Source: Papio anubis (taxonomy: Eukaryota > Chordata > Mammalia > Primates > Cercopithecidae). From it: a stretch of 64,000 bases of DNA. The notes under the pieces were generated by a model. The model was not told the DNA's origin. It saw only the letters and a list, made by a program, of their open reading frames with translations, and did no database searches. Every line of letters begins with the position of its first letter. The stretch's first letter is position 1. Positions 11,985-24,612 of the stretch are shown here, one piece after another. The position numbers and the translations under genes were made by a program. The DNA is taken from assembly GCF_008728515.1 (NCBI RefSeq), contig NC_044977.1:168625139-168689138 (forward strand), read 5' to 3'.

Positions 11985-12290
11985 GAGAGTTTATTTTTTG
12001 AAATAGATTTATGGAGATACAATTTACATATCATAAAATTCACCTATTTAACATATAATGTAATGTTTTTCAGTATATTTACAAACTTGTATAACCATTA
12101 TAATAATCTAATTTTTAGAACATTTTCATCATCCACAAAGAAAACCTTGTATCCATTAGTAGTCACTATCTATTTCCCCTACAGCCAGCTTTTTGTCTCT
12201 ACAGATCTGCTCATTCTAGACATTTCACATGAATAGGAATCATATAATGTGTAACGTTTTGTGACTTCAACTAAGTGAATAATTTCTTTA
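11985..12290. mobile_element. probable old LINE-derived (L1M-type) fragment
   Basis: It carries the common block 'agatacaatttacatatc', 'aaaattcacctattta', a fragment like 'tttagaacattttcatcatc', and 'tctagacatttcacatgaat'. I associate this block with non-coding parts of old L1. Strand and subfamily are not assigned. Confidence 0.45.
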
Positions 12291-13494
12291 TCCAAAAAAT
12301 ATATAGCTTCACCTGAAAAAAACGTAAGTAAATTGGTTAAAAACAATAAATTTCACTTAAAATAATGTCCAGAAGTTTCTGGAAAAGAAAAGAACATCCA
12401 ATAAATGTTAATAAAATAAAAAATCTAATAAATGTCAATAGACATGTAATGATTAATAAAATGTCTACCAAACCAGTACCTAGAAACATAGTCCATAAAA
12501 TATGTGTACTTTCCCTAAAGTCACTACAGCTGAAAGGTACGGAGTGCCGATACAATGATGTAAGGCATTGTCCTGGGAAACTTTTAATTTTTTAAGCAAT
12601 GTTTTTCTCTCTCTCAGCATCCTTATACAATCTATCCTCATTTGCAGGTGCTATCTGTTCTGCCAGGGGTGTTCAGAAAGATCTCTTGGAGCATCAAATG
12701 TTCTGTTGTCCTTAGGGGAGGAGTCATCCTTTCCTTTTCTAATGATTTAGTCTTTTAGAGGGAAACAAAGACAGGTCTGCTTCTGTCCTAGAGTCTTACA
12801 GTGTTTTAAGTGGACACTTCCTTTAGCTTTTGCCTACTGCTTCCTTCTGCACTCTTGCTTCTTTTACTCCTGGCATTCAGATATGTGCACATAAAGGAGC
12901 GATGAAGGAAAAATGCATTCTATGGAAATTATGATCTACTCGGAATTTCTCCTCTTTTATGTGGAATAAGACCATACTACCGGGTCCATCTCCAGAAAGC
13001 ATTTCCATCTAGAAGCCACTTTAAACTCTCATGTAAATTAGTTTCCAACAAGTCAAACTCCCCAGTTTGTCAGAAGTGTTCAGATATTTTGGAACACCAG
13101 ATCTATGTTGAGTTCAACTGAAGCTGTGAAGTGTACTCCATTTCTCTCTGCTGCACCACAAGGCCTCTCAGAGAACAGGAATAGAATGTATCTGGTAGTG
13201 GACCAGATTCTACCACCCCAGGTTTTAGCTACTACGGAATTATCAGGTACTATCATTATATATATATATATTTTTTTTACATCTGTGATAGTAGTTCCCA
13301 ATTCTCCAGAAGTTGAAAAGTCATCATTTTTCTCATATCCAATAAGTCAACTTCTTAAAACTCTATTTAAAGTAGAAATAGATATAGTCAAATGTTTGTC
13401 CAGAAAGTTTATCTTGAAAAGGGCTGTATGTCAGTGGCAACCAAACAACCAATGTACTTCCCTCTCCTTATGTTAAATTCAACATAATGGATCA
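12291..13494. other. unassigned sequence
   Basis: Contains a TA run at 13256-13271 but no recognisable gene. The 123-codon frame 13105-13476 spans that TA run (poly-Ile-Tyr) and looks accidental. Confidence 0.4.
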
Positions 13495-13650
13495 AAAAAC
13501 ACTAAAACTTTGGGGTGATGAAAATGTTTTGGAACTTGGTACAGACAGTAGTTTTGAACCATTCTAAAGGCACTAAATGCCGTTAAATTGTACACTTTAA
13601 AATTGTTCATTTAACTTTATATAAATTGCATACCTCCAGAAAAAAAGATG
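13495..13650 (+). mobile_element. L1M 3' terminal fragment
   Basis: It has the pattern 'gatgaaaatgttttggaac', then 'ttaaattgtacactttaaaa' (13581-13600), then an A-rich end, as in the 3' UTR of L1ME-type elements. Confidence 0.7.
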
Positions 13651-14984
13651 CACGCAGAGTTAAACTATTCTGTGTTCTGATTACAGCAATAGTCCTCATT
13701 TTTCAAATAAAATATTGAGAAGTATTTCACCAATATTTTGTAATCAGTAGTAGTCAAAGTATAAAATTTGTGAAGATTGATGTTTGTATAAATTAGTACT
13801 AATTCAAGATTAGTCTTATTCTTAGAATAATATCATTCACATATTTGAATTTAAAATGCATTCTCGAGTGGTAGAGAAAAAGTAGAGTTTTATCAGCTAC
13901 CAGTTGTAACTGCATATAATCTGCAGTCTGCTTCACTCATCTAACCATCTTAGGGATAGAACTCTACAGGCACACCTTAGTAGCAGTGGGATATTTTCAA
14001 AATACTACTGTCCCTTTTAGCTGTGATTTTTTTTTATTTATTTCTAGACTAATTTTTATTTCACCCATGGATAAATAGCTAACAGGAAGAAGGCAGAAGC
14101 AGATGAGGCAGGGTGATTAGAGCATATACATTCACTTTCCCTTTCAGGGATAATAATGTTAGAAAATCTCTATAAGGCAAAACAGTTATAAATCACATCA
14201 AAAGTAGGCAAATTAATACAAGTAAAATTTACAAAAACACTCTTCATATTGATAACTGTGTTAAAAATCCACAAATTCAATATAGTGTCATTTTAATCAT
14301 AAAAAATGATTTTGCTTATTATTTTATAGGAACTACTTATCTTCATTAATATTATCTGAGAGAAAAATCAAGTGTTATCAAAAGAAAATCCAACACTCTT
14401 TTAAATTCATGTAGCCTTATTTATTGTTTCTTGTAAACTTCTATTTTTAAAACTTGAAATAAATAATTTTATGACTTACATGCTTACAGACTAGTTTTTA
14501 TAAATATAATTTCAAAAGGGAAAATGTTTATAGGCCTCCGTCATACTTTCCCACAGATTTTAAGGTGATTTTATTAAAATCTGTGTATGTCATTATAGTA
14601 TCACATGTATGGTTTTTAGGATGAAAGAAAGAGATTTAGAAAGGCAGAGTTAACACCATTATCCAAAAAGAACCAATAAATTATAAAGCTGTTTTCATTA
14701 TTTCAGCAAACATTTGTTAACCAGCTATTATGTTTTCATTCTTTTCTGGTCCTGCCATTTGCATGTTCCAGTAAAATCATTCCTCCTTTTTGCCTTTCAG
14801 GGCTTTACACTACTTTTGGCCCTGAGATTCCCGATGTGGTAGTCATTTTCTATAATATCCCAAGTCAAGCCTTCTAGTCTCTCTTTTTTCTCCTGCCATC
14901 TTCTGCCTTCTTTCTTCCAAAGCCCCAATTTTATTAATGTTTTCAGCATAGTCATGTTCTTAAGAGGAAGCAACAACCCAAGCC
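13651..14984. other. unassigned AT-rich sequence
   Basis: About 1.3 kb with no gene, RNA or repeat family that I can name. Confidence 0.4.
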
Positions 14985-15310
14985 CAAGAAGACAGCTTCT
15001 TGGTTCATCTAAGCCAAACATGGGCGTGTCATTCACCTTCCAAAGTGATTTGCTTAGGCATTGGCTTGTGACACAATCACAGCTAATAAAATACAGAGGA
15101 GGTCTGCTGGGTGGTTTCTGGGAGGGATTTTCTCACTCTTCAAATGGGACACAAGAGAGGCATGTACCCTTTTCTGCTTTTGAGTTATCTGCTTATGCCA
15201 GCTAGAATTGGGCAGCAATCTCAGGAGCTGAGGGGTCCCAGAATTAGAAGCTGTGGCAGGGCAGCTACGTCGGAAGCAAATATTAAGAGAGAGACTGGAG
15301 TGCAATGTGT
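14985..15310 (+). repeat. probable ancient interspersed repeat, family not identified
   Basis: The series 'gtgatttgcttaggcattgg', 'tgtgacacaatcacagctaa', 'ggtctgctgggtggtttctg' and 'agctgtggcagggcagct' follows the order of a widespread old mammalian repeat that I recognise only by pattern. I cannot name it. The short open frames here (14954-15465) are incidental. Confidence 0.35.
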
Positions 15311-16317
15311 TTCTTAGGGATCCGTATCTGTGGGAGGAAGGGACAGGAAGCAGGACTGAGCTAAGGGAGAAGCTGAATAGTAATGCAGGTCCAATAAAGC
15401 CTCAGTCAACTCGGCACATGCTCTGGGCCAGTGTCATCCATAGAAATTGTCCTGCTTTGGGCTGAAATGGTCGTTCCTTTATACTCTGACTTTACTCAGT
15501 CATCTGAAGAGAGAGCATGACCCATGGCAATTCCCTAGAGCCAAGACATACTGTCTAAAAAAAAAGCTGACAGCTGAGGCTGCCTATTGACTTCACTTCT
15601 CAAAAGCTGGGCATCAGGACCTTCATAGAAGGGAGATCTTGGTAACACATCTTCCTGTCTACCATGGAGTACAAGCCAGTCCACTGAGAAGTTCATGTGA
15701 AAGATGGAAAATGCCTGAGTCCTTGTTAATGTCACTGATCCACTACATTAACCAACCCTGGAAATTTCCTACCTCCAGGCTTCTTGTTATATGAAATTAT
15801 AAGGTTCAAATTTTGCTAAAATTTCCATGATTTGCAGCAGGAAGCATCTTACTTGATACACTGAAATTTGCATTGAGGCTCTTGACTTTCACAGACTTTT
15901 ACAGAAGTTTGGGACAAACTTCTTCAGTCTGACATCGAAATATTTCTTCAGGCAGAATTCTATTACTTCTTCAATTGCACTCTCTGTGACCAAGACATGC
16001 TGCCTATTTTCTGCAGTTTTCTTCCTAGGAGAACGGGCTTAGACCCCATACTGGGCCTTGTGTATGTTCTGGGGAAGAAGAGAAGAATGGGACAAATTCC
16101 TACCTTAAGAAACTCAGGGGCATCAGGAAAATCCTGTTTTACCTTGAGTAAAAAATTGACATTGCTAGAGCAATAAATACATTTTAATGATAGAAACTGT
16201 GTCCCATCTCCCTACATTGAATTTAATTTTTCTTACCAGTTAATCTAATTCTTATTAAGTATATATTCAAGATCTATTTCATTAGCTAGTTTTGCAAACT
16301 TTAGAAACCCAGTATCT
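15311..16317. other. unassigned sequence
   Basis: No recognisable feature. Confidence 0.4.
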
Positions 16318-16412
16318 CACTAAGCTTCAGTTTTCTCGTTCACAAAATGAGACATTTAGACTAGATTATCTCTAGGGCCCCTTCTAACTTTAAGATCCTA
16401 CAATTCTATGAG
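16318..16412 (+). mobile_element. MIR-like SINE fragment
   Basis: 'cttcagttttctcgttcaca', 'aaaatgagacatttagacta' and 'gatcctacaattctatga' match the downstream part of a MIR-type SINE. Confidence 0.6.
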
Positions 16413-17004
16413 CCATGTGTTCATTTCTGCTTATGACTTTCTGTTTCTTGAAGTACATTTTTGATAACAGCCACCAAATAATAGCCATCCAGACACTTTC
16501 TGTTTAAATTCCCCTTTCCCCGGATGTCACCCTGCGGGCCTCTGAATACCTCAGTGGAGCAACACACACAAGGGAAACTGACAGACAGCTCCCTTCTGAG
16601 CTGTCTTCCACTAAAATGGCTAATCATATCTGCTATGTGCAAGCAGCCATCCAGCCCCAGGCACAAAACAGAGGCTAGCAATAAAGCATTCCCCAGTGAT
16701 GCCTGTGTTTCAGCAGGCTGTGAGCAGCAGAAACATCTTATTGCAGAATCTGTTGGGAACCAACTGAAGGAGACCCCTGTGTATTTTTTTAAAGGAAGCC
16801 ATAGTTGTTTTTGTTTTGTTTCGTTTTTTTTTGTTTGTTTTTTGTTTGTACAGCCAATTAACCTTGATCTAGGAAATGAAATTGTATTTGTATTGGTTTG
16901 ACTTCTTTTTGAATCAGTTACTTAGAAAGGAAACACTTACCTATTCTGGACACAGGAGGACCTCCCCAAAGTGCATTTGGTAAACAAGTCTTTGGCTCAA
17001 TCAA
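16413..17004. other. unassigned sequence with (TTTTG)-rich tract
   Basis: A T-rich tract with interspersed Gs lies at 16805-16852. It produces a Phe/Val-rich chance frame (16524-16901). Otherwise nothing is recognised. Confidence 0.45.
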
Positions 17005-17772
17005 TAGGCAACTCACAAAAGAAGATATCTAAATGGCCAATAAATGTATAAAAAGATACTCAATTCCATGAGTACTCAGGGAGATGTAAATTAAATGCAC
17101 AATAAGATGACACAATAAATTCACAAGAAATGTTTAAAATTTAAAAGAATGACAATGTAGAAGTTAGGAAGGTTGGTGAAAGTAAAAGTTGGAGCAATCA
17201 TTTTGGAAAACAATTTGGAAGATTCCAATAGAGTTAAACATATGCTTCCCCTATGACCCAGCCAATCCCAGGTATATGATTAAAAGAAATGAGAAAATAT
17301 AGTCACAAAAAGGCTTGTAGGTGAATATTGAGAGCAGATCTGGTAACAACAGTGAAGAGCTGAATGTAATCCAAATGTCTATTAAGAGGAGAAAGAAATG
17401 ATACATTGGTGAATTTCAGAAATGTTATGTTGAGCAAATGAAACCAAACACAAAAGATTGCATACTGTATATAATAATGCTACTTATATAATTAATGCTA
17501 CTTATATAATTAAGAACAGACGAAATGAATCTATGATTATAAAAGCCACAATAATAGTTTCCTGTAGGTGAGGTGGAGGACATTGACTGAAAAGAGGCAC
17601 CAGGGATCTTTCCAGGGTACTGAAATCCTTCTAGGTCTTGATCTGGGTGGTGACTACACAGGTAGTCATATATTTGTGTGTACAGGTAGGTTTATAAAAA
17701 TTTACTGAGCTATAACTTAAGATTTGTGCAATGTCTTCTAGGTAAATTTTACCTCAATTAAAGAAAAAAACA
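17005..17772 (+). mobile_element. L1M fragment with 3' end
   Basis: The ORF2 end block is recognisable ('ggcaactcacaaaagaagat', 'ccctatgacccagccaatcc', 'cttgatctgggtggtgacta'), followed by the terminal block 'acctcaattaaag' at 17751-17763. It carries a 17-base tandem duplication (gctacttatataattaa, copies at about 17478 and 17496). Confidence 0.8.
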
Positions 17773-18034
17773 AAAAACTTTTGTTCCCTCAATAAGGACA
17801 GATGAGGCCAGATTTATTTCCTCATGTAGACACTGTCCTAGAAATACTGCTTTTCTCCTCAAAGCAATCTACCCAGGCAAGCTGGACCCTGTTAGTACTA
17901 TCTCACAATAAAGGAACATCTGCAGCCCAGACTGACTGGAATTGAATGGAGAAGTAAAAGGCAACACCACCTACATAAACAGCTTTCAAATATCAAAAGA
18001 TTTCTACGTACCACACACAATGTATGTCATGATT
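17773..18034. other. unassigned sequence
   Basis: No recognisable feature. Confidence 0.35.
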
Positions 18035-18205
18035 TTTGATTTTCAAAACCATCATGCAAGGCAGTTAATATTAACTACATTTTCTAGATGAGAAAACCAA
18101 TGCTCCCAGCAGTAAAGTAACTTTCCCAACTTAACACAACCACTAAGCGGTAGACCTGGGACTCAAACGGAGTTTCATTTGGACACAAATCCCAGATCTT
18201 TTTAA
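18035..18205 (-). mobile_element. MIR SINE fragment
   Basis: The minus-strand MIR pattern runs in order: 'tagatgagaaaaccaatgct', 'aaagtaactttcccaact', 'taagcggtagacctgggact', 'caaatcccagatct'. Confidence 0.7.
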
Positions 18206-19199
18206 TTTGTCCTGCCCCTTTTAGTGGGAGAAGTGCAGCAGGCCACATAACCCACCAGGAGATATGTCTTTACTTGTTCCCTTATGCTATTTTGAGGATG
18301 GTTTCACGGGCTTTGGATAAGGCTAGAGTGGGTCAGAGTGTAAGCACCTCAGGAGTGAGAGAAAGCTCCCTTGCATGAAGCGAGAAGAAATTAATGAATC
18401 GCCCAGGCTCCTGCTGGCAAAACATGGCCTTCACACCTGTTCAGAGGAAAAACGAGCAACAAAGCCTCCCCACCCCTCCCCCCACACACACACGGACACA
18501 CATACACACAAACTCTAAAGTAAAGCTTAAAATCTTTATGAGTATGTTCCTAGGTGCTTCAGAGCATACGTACTTTTTTCATTTAAAAAATATGACGACA
18601 ATGTTTCCAACTATAATCCTTATTTTTCTCCACTCCAGGCTGCCAAGCATTCAGATCAAGGAATTTTTATGTCTGAAATCGTTTCAAGCTGAATAGTTCC
18701 TTGGGGATGGATAGGTGTGATTAAATCTGGCAACTCTTATGAACCTTATGAAAAGGACACCGAAATTAATGTCATTATATTACCAATTTCTGTTATTCTA
18801 CTCTTTGTGCCTTTAAAACAATTTTTAAAACATTATTATTAAAAATATATTGAGGCTTGGTGTAATTATAAACCCAGAGAAAAATAATGAAAGCAAAACA
18901 TACCACGTACCCATTGTAATTTGAACATACCACTGCTGCTTAAATGTATGTGCTAGAAAATACATAATAAAAGGCTTGATTTTTAAGTAAGGTTTATAAT
19001 CTTTTGGTTATTATCTGGTGCTTAGGAAAACCCAATGGTAACAAGGAGCCCAAATTGAGTACTAACAGTGTCTTCTGGCTTATAAAAGCACAATAACAAA
19101 ATACACAGAAGTGTGTCAAAAGCCTCACGCAAACAAATATGTAATCATTATACTAAGCTCACTACAAGTCTCATGAACTAAGATTGTGAATATGAGCCT
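18206..19199. other. unassigned sequence
   Basis: Contains a short impure CA tract at 18480-18510. Nothing else recognised. Confidence 0.4.
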
Positions 19200-19587
19200 G
19201 TCTTAGTCTTATATGAACTATAACAAAATACCATAGACTGAGTGGCTTATAAACAACAGAAGAATATTTCTCACTGTTCTGGAATCCGTGTATTCCAAGA
19301 TTAAGGTATCAACAGAATCAACAGATTCAATGCCTCATGAGCACCCACTTCCCCATAGATAACTGTTTTCTCTAACATTGTGGCAGAAGGGGTGAGAGGT
19401 CTCTCTCAGACTTTTTTTATAAGGACCTTTTTATCGGGCCTTTTAAAAATAATCACATGCAGGAAGATTCTGCCCTCATGCACCCCCCAAAAGTCCTGCC
19501 AACCTCCTGATACTATCACTTTGGAGGTTAGAATTTCAACATATGAGTTTGGGGGAAAGGGGAACGCAAACATTCTGATCATAGCAG
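19200..19587 (-). mobile_element. MLT1A/MSTD-type solo LTR (ERVL-MaLR)
   Basis: This is a MaLR LTR in reverse. It has 'aacaaaataccatagactga' at 19224-19243 with 'gtggcttataaacaacag', the 'ataaggacctttttatc' and 'ctgccctcatgcacc' blocks, and 'tttcaacatatgagtttggg' near 19538. It ends 'catagca' at 19587. No coding remnant is attached. Confidence 0.75.
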
Positions 19588-19886
19588 AACCAAACATATC
19601 TGAAGGAAAATCATCTAAAGTAAATCCTCCCATCAGACAAGTTTAGGAAAATCAAATAATAAAATATAAATTGTGCTTATTTATTGGAAGTACTGTGTCA
19701 CTAACCCCTGTAGATTTATGTTCTCAAAAAAAAGTATGGGCTGCTATAAAAAAAAATAGCTCAAAAATTAGGTCTGCCATTTACCAGGTTTGTGAGTTTG
19801 TGCTAGTCTTAATATGTTAAAGACTCAGTTTCTTATCTACCTAACAAATGTGATAGTGAGGATGAAGGAAATTAAATGCATACAAA

Positions 19887-19900
19887 GATAAATGCAAAGG
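19887..19900 (+). repeat. target-site duplication, left copy (L1MA at 19901-20304)
   Basis: gataaatgcaaagg is repeated exactly at 20305-20318. Confidence 0.88.
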
Positions 19901-20304
19901 CGTTCTCACTTATTTGTGGGAGCTGAAAGTTAAAACAATTGAATCATGGAGCTAGAGAGTGGAAGGATGGTTACCAGAGGCTGGAAAAGGTAATGGGGAG
20001 GTTGAAGAAAGGGGGAAGTGGGGATGGTTAAGAGGTTCATAAAACAGAATAAATAACACCTAGTATTTACCAGCAAAACAGGGTAACTATAGTCAAAAAT
20101 AATTTAATTGTACATTTAAAAATAACTAAAAGAGTATACTTGGATTATTTATAACACAAAGGGTAAATACTTGAGGCAATGGATGCCCCATTTACCCTAA
20201 TGTGATTATTAAGCATTGTATGCCTGTATCAAAATACCTCATGTAACTCCAAAACATATACACCTACTATGTATCCCTTTTATTATTAATTTTTGTAAAA
20301 AAAG
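19901..20304 (+). mobile_element. L1MA-type L1, severely 5'-truncated (3' UTR only)
   Basis: The element starts at 'gttctcacttatttgtggg', close to the end of ORF2. It continues through 'gatggttaccagaggctgg', 'gtatacttggattatttata', 'gtgattattaagcattgta' and 'atacacctactatgtatccc' to a short A-tail at 20297-20303. Perfect 14-bp duplications give its exact limits at about 400 bp. Confidence 0.92.
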
Positions 20305-20318
20305 GATAAATGCAAAGG
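20305..20318 (+). repeat. target-site duplication, right copy
   Basis: gataaatgcaaagg, identical to 19887-19900. Confidence 0.88.
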
Positions 20319-21832
20319 AATATTATAGCTACAGCTGCTAAGAATAAGAATGCTTTGTTTCCACAAAAGCTGAAGATGTCCTTCAGAGCACAAAATACTA
20401 AAACCAGCTCCCTGATGTGTGGGTTGCAGCAGGCTTGCACATGAGACAGAAGACTACAAAACATTTTCTTTTTCTGATTATAGCCTTCATCTCCTAGGAC
20501 CACTTTATCTTTGACCTCCAAGATACTTTAGGCAAACGAGAAAAACGAGTGACTGCCTACACTTAAAAACAAACCAGGAGATTTGAATAAATTAGAGATG
20601 TCTTTCACAATGTAATCTTCCACTTAGAATTTTAATTGTATTTTTGTACTGTATTTTAAATGGACATTATTTACAACTGACAAGAATCTGACCAGGCGAG
20701 TTGCAAGCTTCCAATATCCCACCAAAAGTTGATTCTTCCAAAATTTTGGAGCAATCTAGTATGCTTGGATAAAAACACAAAGTGTATGTTAGTTTGTAAC
20801 AGAGTATTTTATTATTTTCTTCTCTTCTCTTCCCTTTTGCTTTTTCACTCTATCTTTGGCTCTCTCTCTCTCTATATATATATATATCTCAACACCTTTT
20901 CCGTCTGTGGGCCACTGTGTGGTTTTATCTATTTTTAGACAATCTCTTTGGTCTCGCCTATGTGATCAACATATCTGATTACATAAAAATATCCCCACCT
21001 GAACCCAGACATACCACCTCCCACAGATTAGGGAAGCTACCCACACAGAGACAAGAGGACATTAAAAATAAGCTGGCTGTATTGAGCTGGCCTGGCTCCT
21101 GCAACTTACAGGAACGAAGTGTCAGTTAGCAAGAACACTGAAAATTGCAGCCATTCATTCTCAGGCCATTTGACACTTTCAATCACCTTACAGATCAATG
21201 GCTACACAAGGACAGACTGAAAGCTGTCACTGAGCTAGGAACTAAACCCGCAACCCTCCCTTTCCTCTATAAAAACCCACCAACTGGACTCACGGAGCCC
21301 AGGATGGAGGAGCACAGGTTACCTGGACTGAGAAAGTAGGGTATTTCCAAATGTCAGTATCTCATTAGCATGATTAGAAATAACATATGCTTGACTAAAT
21401 TTAGGTGACTCTTATTTCATGTTTAAAGTGGCTGCACTGCTACTCTTGACCATGGCACATCCTGCCTGCAAGAGGGGACGAACATAGCTCTAGCCTCCCT
21501 GATAATTGGCTTGCATCTTTACTTATTAGTTATAATGATAGCTCCAGAAGGTGTATCATGAAAACAGGCTCATGGGGGTAAAATGCTTCAGGTTATGAGT
21601 CACTGGTAAATAACTATGTGATATATGTTTAGTTGCTTTCAGCTGAGAAACTGTATCTCTGGTAGTAATCTGATCCTTCTGATTCTTCTCCTGGGAGTTT
21701 ATTGACTGGACAGTGGGGGATATCTGTGGGGATCAAGAGAACTAAATGGAACCCTCACATGGCTCAGACATCTTCTGATACCATTTTATAATAAATAGTG
21801 GAAGAGAAATTCTATACTCCACAAAGACAATG
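20319..21832. other. unassigned sequence, possible LTR-like stretch near 20990-21340
   Basis: A (TC)n-(TA)n tract lies at 20858-20887. From about 20990 to 21340 the sequence is less AT-rich and holds a TATA-box-like 'ctctataaaaaccc' at about 21268-21281. This could be a retroviral LTR promoter, but I cannot name a family or find matching ends. Nothing else recognised. Confidence 0.35.
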
Positions 21833-22286
21833 TGTTAGTTTCCTATTGCTGCTGTAACAAATTTCCACAAAATGAACAACTTAAAAATAATACAAATAGA
21901 TATTACAGTCCTGAAAGAAATAAATCTAAACTCAGTTTTCATAGGCTAAGATCAAGGTGTTAGCAGAGCTGCATTCCTTCTGGAGGCTCTAGAAGAAAAT
22001 CTTTCCTGTCCTTTCCTAGCTTCTAGAGCCTGTCTTCATTTTATGGTTCCTGCTCATGCATCACATCACCATTTTCCCTTGATATCACCTTCTGCCTTTG
22101 TCCCAGATCTTCTTATCTCCCCTTTGTAAGGACCTCTGTCATTGCATCAGGGCCACCTGGATAGCACAGTGTACTCTCCCCAACTTAATCACATCTGCAA
22201 AGTCCCTTTGCTCTTCAAGGTAGCATAGTCACAGGTTCCAGGGATAAGATGGGAACATCTTTGGCAGTATATTATTCAGCTGGCCA
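21833..22286 (-). mobile_element. MLT1 solo LTR (ERVL-MaLR)
   Basis: A long, rather complete reverse MLT1. It begins 'tgttagtttcctattgctgc' at 21833, then 'gtaacaaatttccacaaaat', 'aaggtgttagcagagctgca', 'ccttctggaggctctagaag', 'cttaatcacatctgcaaagt' and 'attattcagctgg' near its end. No internal sequence is adjacent. Confidence 0.82.
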
Positions 22287-22369
22287 GTCATCAAGCAAAC
22301 ATAGTCCATTTTATGAAACTGTTATTCTTCATTAAAATTACACATTTAAGTATAAGAGAAAAACATGGT

Positions 22370-22742
22370 TGACAGAGTTTGGCTTTGTGTCCCCACCCAA
22401 ATCTCATCTTCAATTGTAATACCCAGGTGTTCAGGGAGGAACCTGGAGGAACAAGTGATTGGATCATGGGGGCAGTTTCCCCCATCCTGTTCTCATGACA
22501 GTGAGGGAGTTCTCACAAGATCTGATGGTTTTATAAGTGTTTGACAAGTTCCTCCTTTGCTCACTTTTCTCTACCTGCCGCCTTGTGAAGACGGTAACTG
22601 TTTCTCCTTCACCTTCTACCATGATTGCAAGTTTCCTGAGGCCTCCCCAGCCATGCGGAACTGCGTCAATTAAACCTCTTTCCTTTATAAATTACCCAGT
22701 CTTGGGTACTTCTTTACAGAAGTGTGAAAACAGACTAATACA
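22370..22742 (+). mobile_element. MST-type solo LTR (ERVL-MaLR)
   Basis: A complete LTR from TG to CA. It starts 'tgacagagtttggctttgtg', passes 'ggatcatgggggcagtttcc' and 'ttctaccatgattgcaagtt', and ends 'cagactaataca'. The flanking pentamers are atggt (22365-22369) and atggc (22743-22747), a 5-bp target duplication with one change. No internal region is present, so the provirus has recombined to a solo LTR. Confidence 0.9.
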
Positions 22743-24261
22743 ATGGCAGAATAAAATACTTGCATAGTAGACAAAACTCTCTGGACTGTTCACATACATA
22801 ACACTAATAGAAAACTTTATATATTTTAATGGCCCTGCATTAATTAACAGGAATGCTTCACTTTTAATAATGCTATATTAATGCAACAAGAAAGCTATCT
22901 CACAGTTTTCGATTTTTTAAAGTTTCTATTTCTGATTGCTGAGACTGTATTTTATCTTATGTATAATGTCCATTTTAGTGTCCTTTCCTGACGCTTTGCT
23001 TATGTTTTGTCTGCTTTTCTTTTGGGTTGTTCATTTATTACTCATTGAATTATATGTGTTTTTATGTGTTCTTAATCTCGAACTTATTCAGTATTAGATA
23101 TGTTGCAGATGCCACTTTTCAGTCTATAAATTAACCATTAAATTTATTCATAATATTTTATAGCAGAATTTCTAATATTAACTTCGTCAGATTTATCCAT
23201 GTTTTCTCTACACTATGTGCAATGTACTATCTTTAAAAAATCCTTTCTACCCTCAGGTCATCAAAATTTATCCTATGTTGATTTTGCAAATCTGAGATCC
23301 TTTTTTTGTTTTTAAAAAATTATAACTATAATATTTTTATATGATATAAGTAGTGACATAACTTTAAATCTGATAAGATACTCAACCAAATTTTCTAGTA
23401 TTTCCCTAGGTGATTGTCTCCTTGGTAATTTGAACACCACCTCTAATTTGTGCAATTTTTTATATTTGCATCTGTTTTGAGTTTCTATATAATGTTCTGG
23501 TAATCTACTTGTCACTGTTTCAGCCACTGTATCTTTACAAAACAACAACAAGGTTTTACTATTGTAAGACTTGTCTCTTTTTTTGTTCCCCCCTTAAGAA
23601 TTATTACAACTTTTATTAGAATTTCAACCAAACACATTAATTTTAGAATTACTTTGTCAGGTTTCATGAAAAACCACTTAAAATTTCCACTGAAATTACG
23701 ATGAATTTATAGATTAGCTTGAAGTGAATTACAACTAGTCTCGTCACTCCATCCACAAAGGTAGCTAATCTCTAAACTTATCTCCTTTTATGTTTTAAAC
23801 CCTTAAAAGACTTGACATTGTCTTCATAAAATTTTTCAAATTTTAGATTGATTTCGCAGTACCCTGTCATTTGGTTGCTATTATTAATGAAATAGATTTT
23901 CCCGACTACCCTTTGCAATTGGCTATTCCTGGTATATGTAAACAGTATTAAATATTATATATTGATCCTTTCTCCAAAAACTTTACGGAGTTAACACTAA
24001 TTTATAAATTTGGCTAGTAAATTTCTTAGATTACAATGTACAACTTTTTATCTACAAATAATGATAATTGTATCTCCTCCTTTTAAATAGCCCGCCTGCC
24101 TTCTTTCCATTTTTTGCTTATTGTGTAGGATGTGACTACCAGTAAATTAAAGAACAATAGTGATGATGGTAGACCTACCCCTATTGTTTCTGATTCTAAT
24201 TTGATTTGTCTTCTAAATGTAGACCACTAACTGTGATGTTGGTAGTTACCATGTATCAGAT

Positions 24262-24612
24262 TGACATGATTTGACTCTGTGTCCCCATTCAAGTCTCATC
24301 TCAAATTGAAAACCCCATGTGTTGAGGAAGGAACCTGGTGGAGATGACTGGATCATGAGGGCGGTTTTCCCCATCTGTTCTTGTGATAGTGAGTTCTTAC
24401 GAGGTCTGATGATTTAAAAGTGTGGCACCTCCCCCTCTCTCTCACCTGCTGCCATGTAAGACATGCCTTGCTTTCCCTTTACCTTCCGCCATGATTGTAA
24501 GTTTCCTTAGTCCTCCCCAGCCATGCAGAACTGTGAGTCAATAAACTTTTTTGTTTATAAATTATCCAGTCTCAGGTAGTTCTATACAGCAGTGAGAAAA
24601 AGAACTAATACA
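24262..24612 (+). mobile_element. MST-type solo LTR (ERVL-MaLR), within L1M
   Basis: It starts 'tgacatgatttgactctgtg', carries 'ggatcatgagggcggttttc', 'gccatgtaagacatgccttg' and 'ccgccatgattgtaagtttc', and ends 'agaactaataca' at 24612. The flanking pentamers are identical: cagat at 24257-24261 and at 24613-24617. It is in the same orientation as the LTR at 22370 but is a separate insertion. Confidence 0.93.

Noticed and set aside
13105..13476. 123-codon plus-strand open frame
   Set aside because: It runs through a TA microsatellite (Ile-Tyr repeats) and has no recognisable motif.
16524..16901. 125-codon plus-strand open frame
   Set aside because: The C-terminal half is a translated T/G-rich low-complexity tract; no motif elsewhere.
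22370..24612. A full-length MaLR provirus bounded by two LTRs
   Set aside because: Each LTR has its own 5-bp duplication, and the interior is antisense L1M rather than retroviral sequence.
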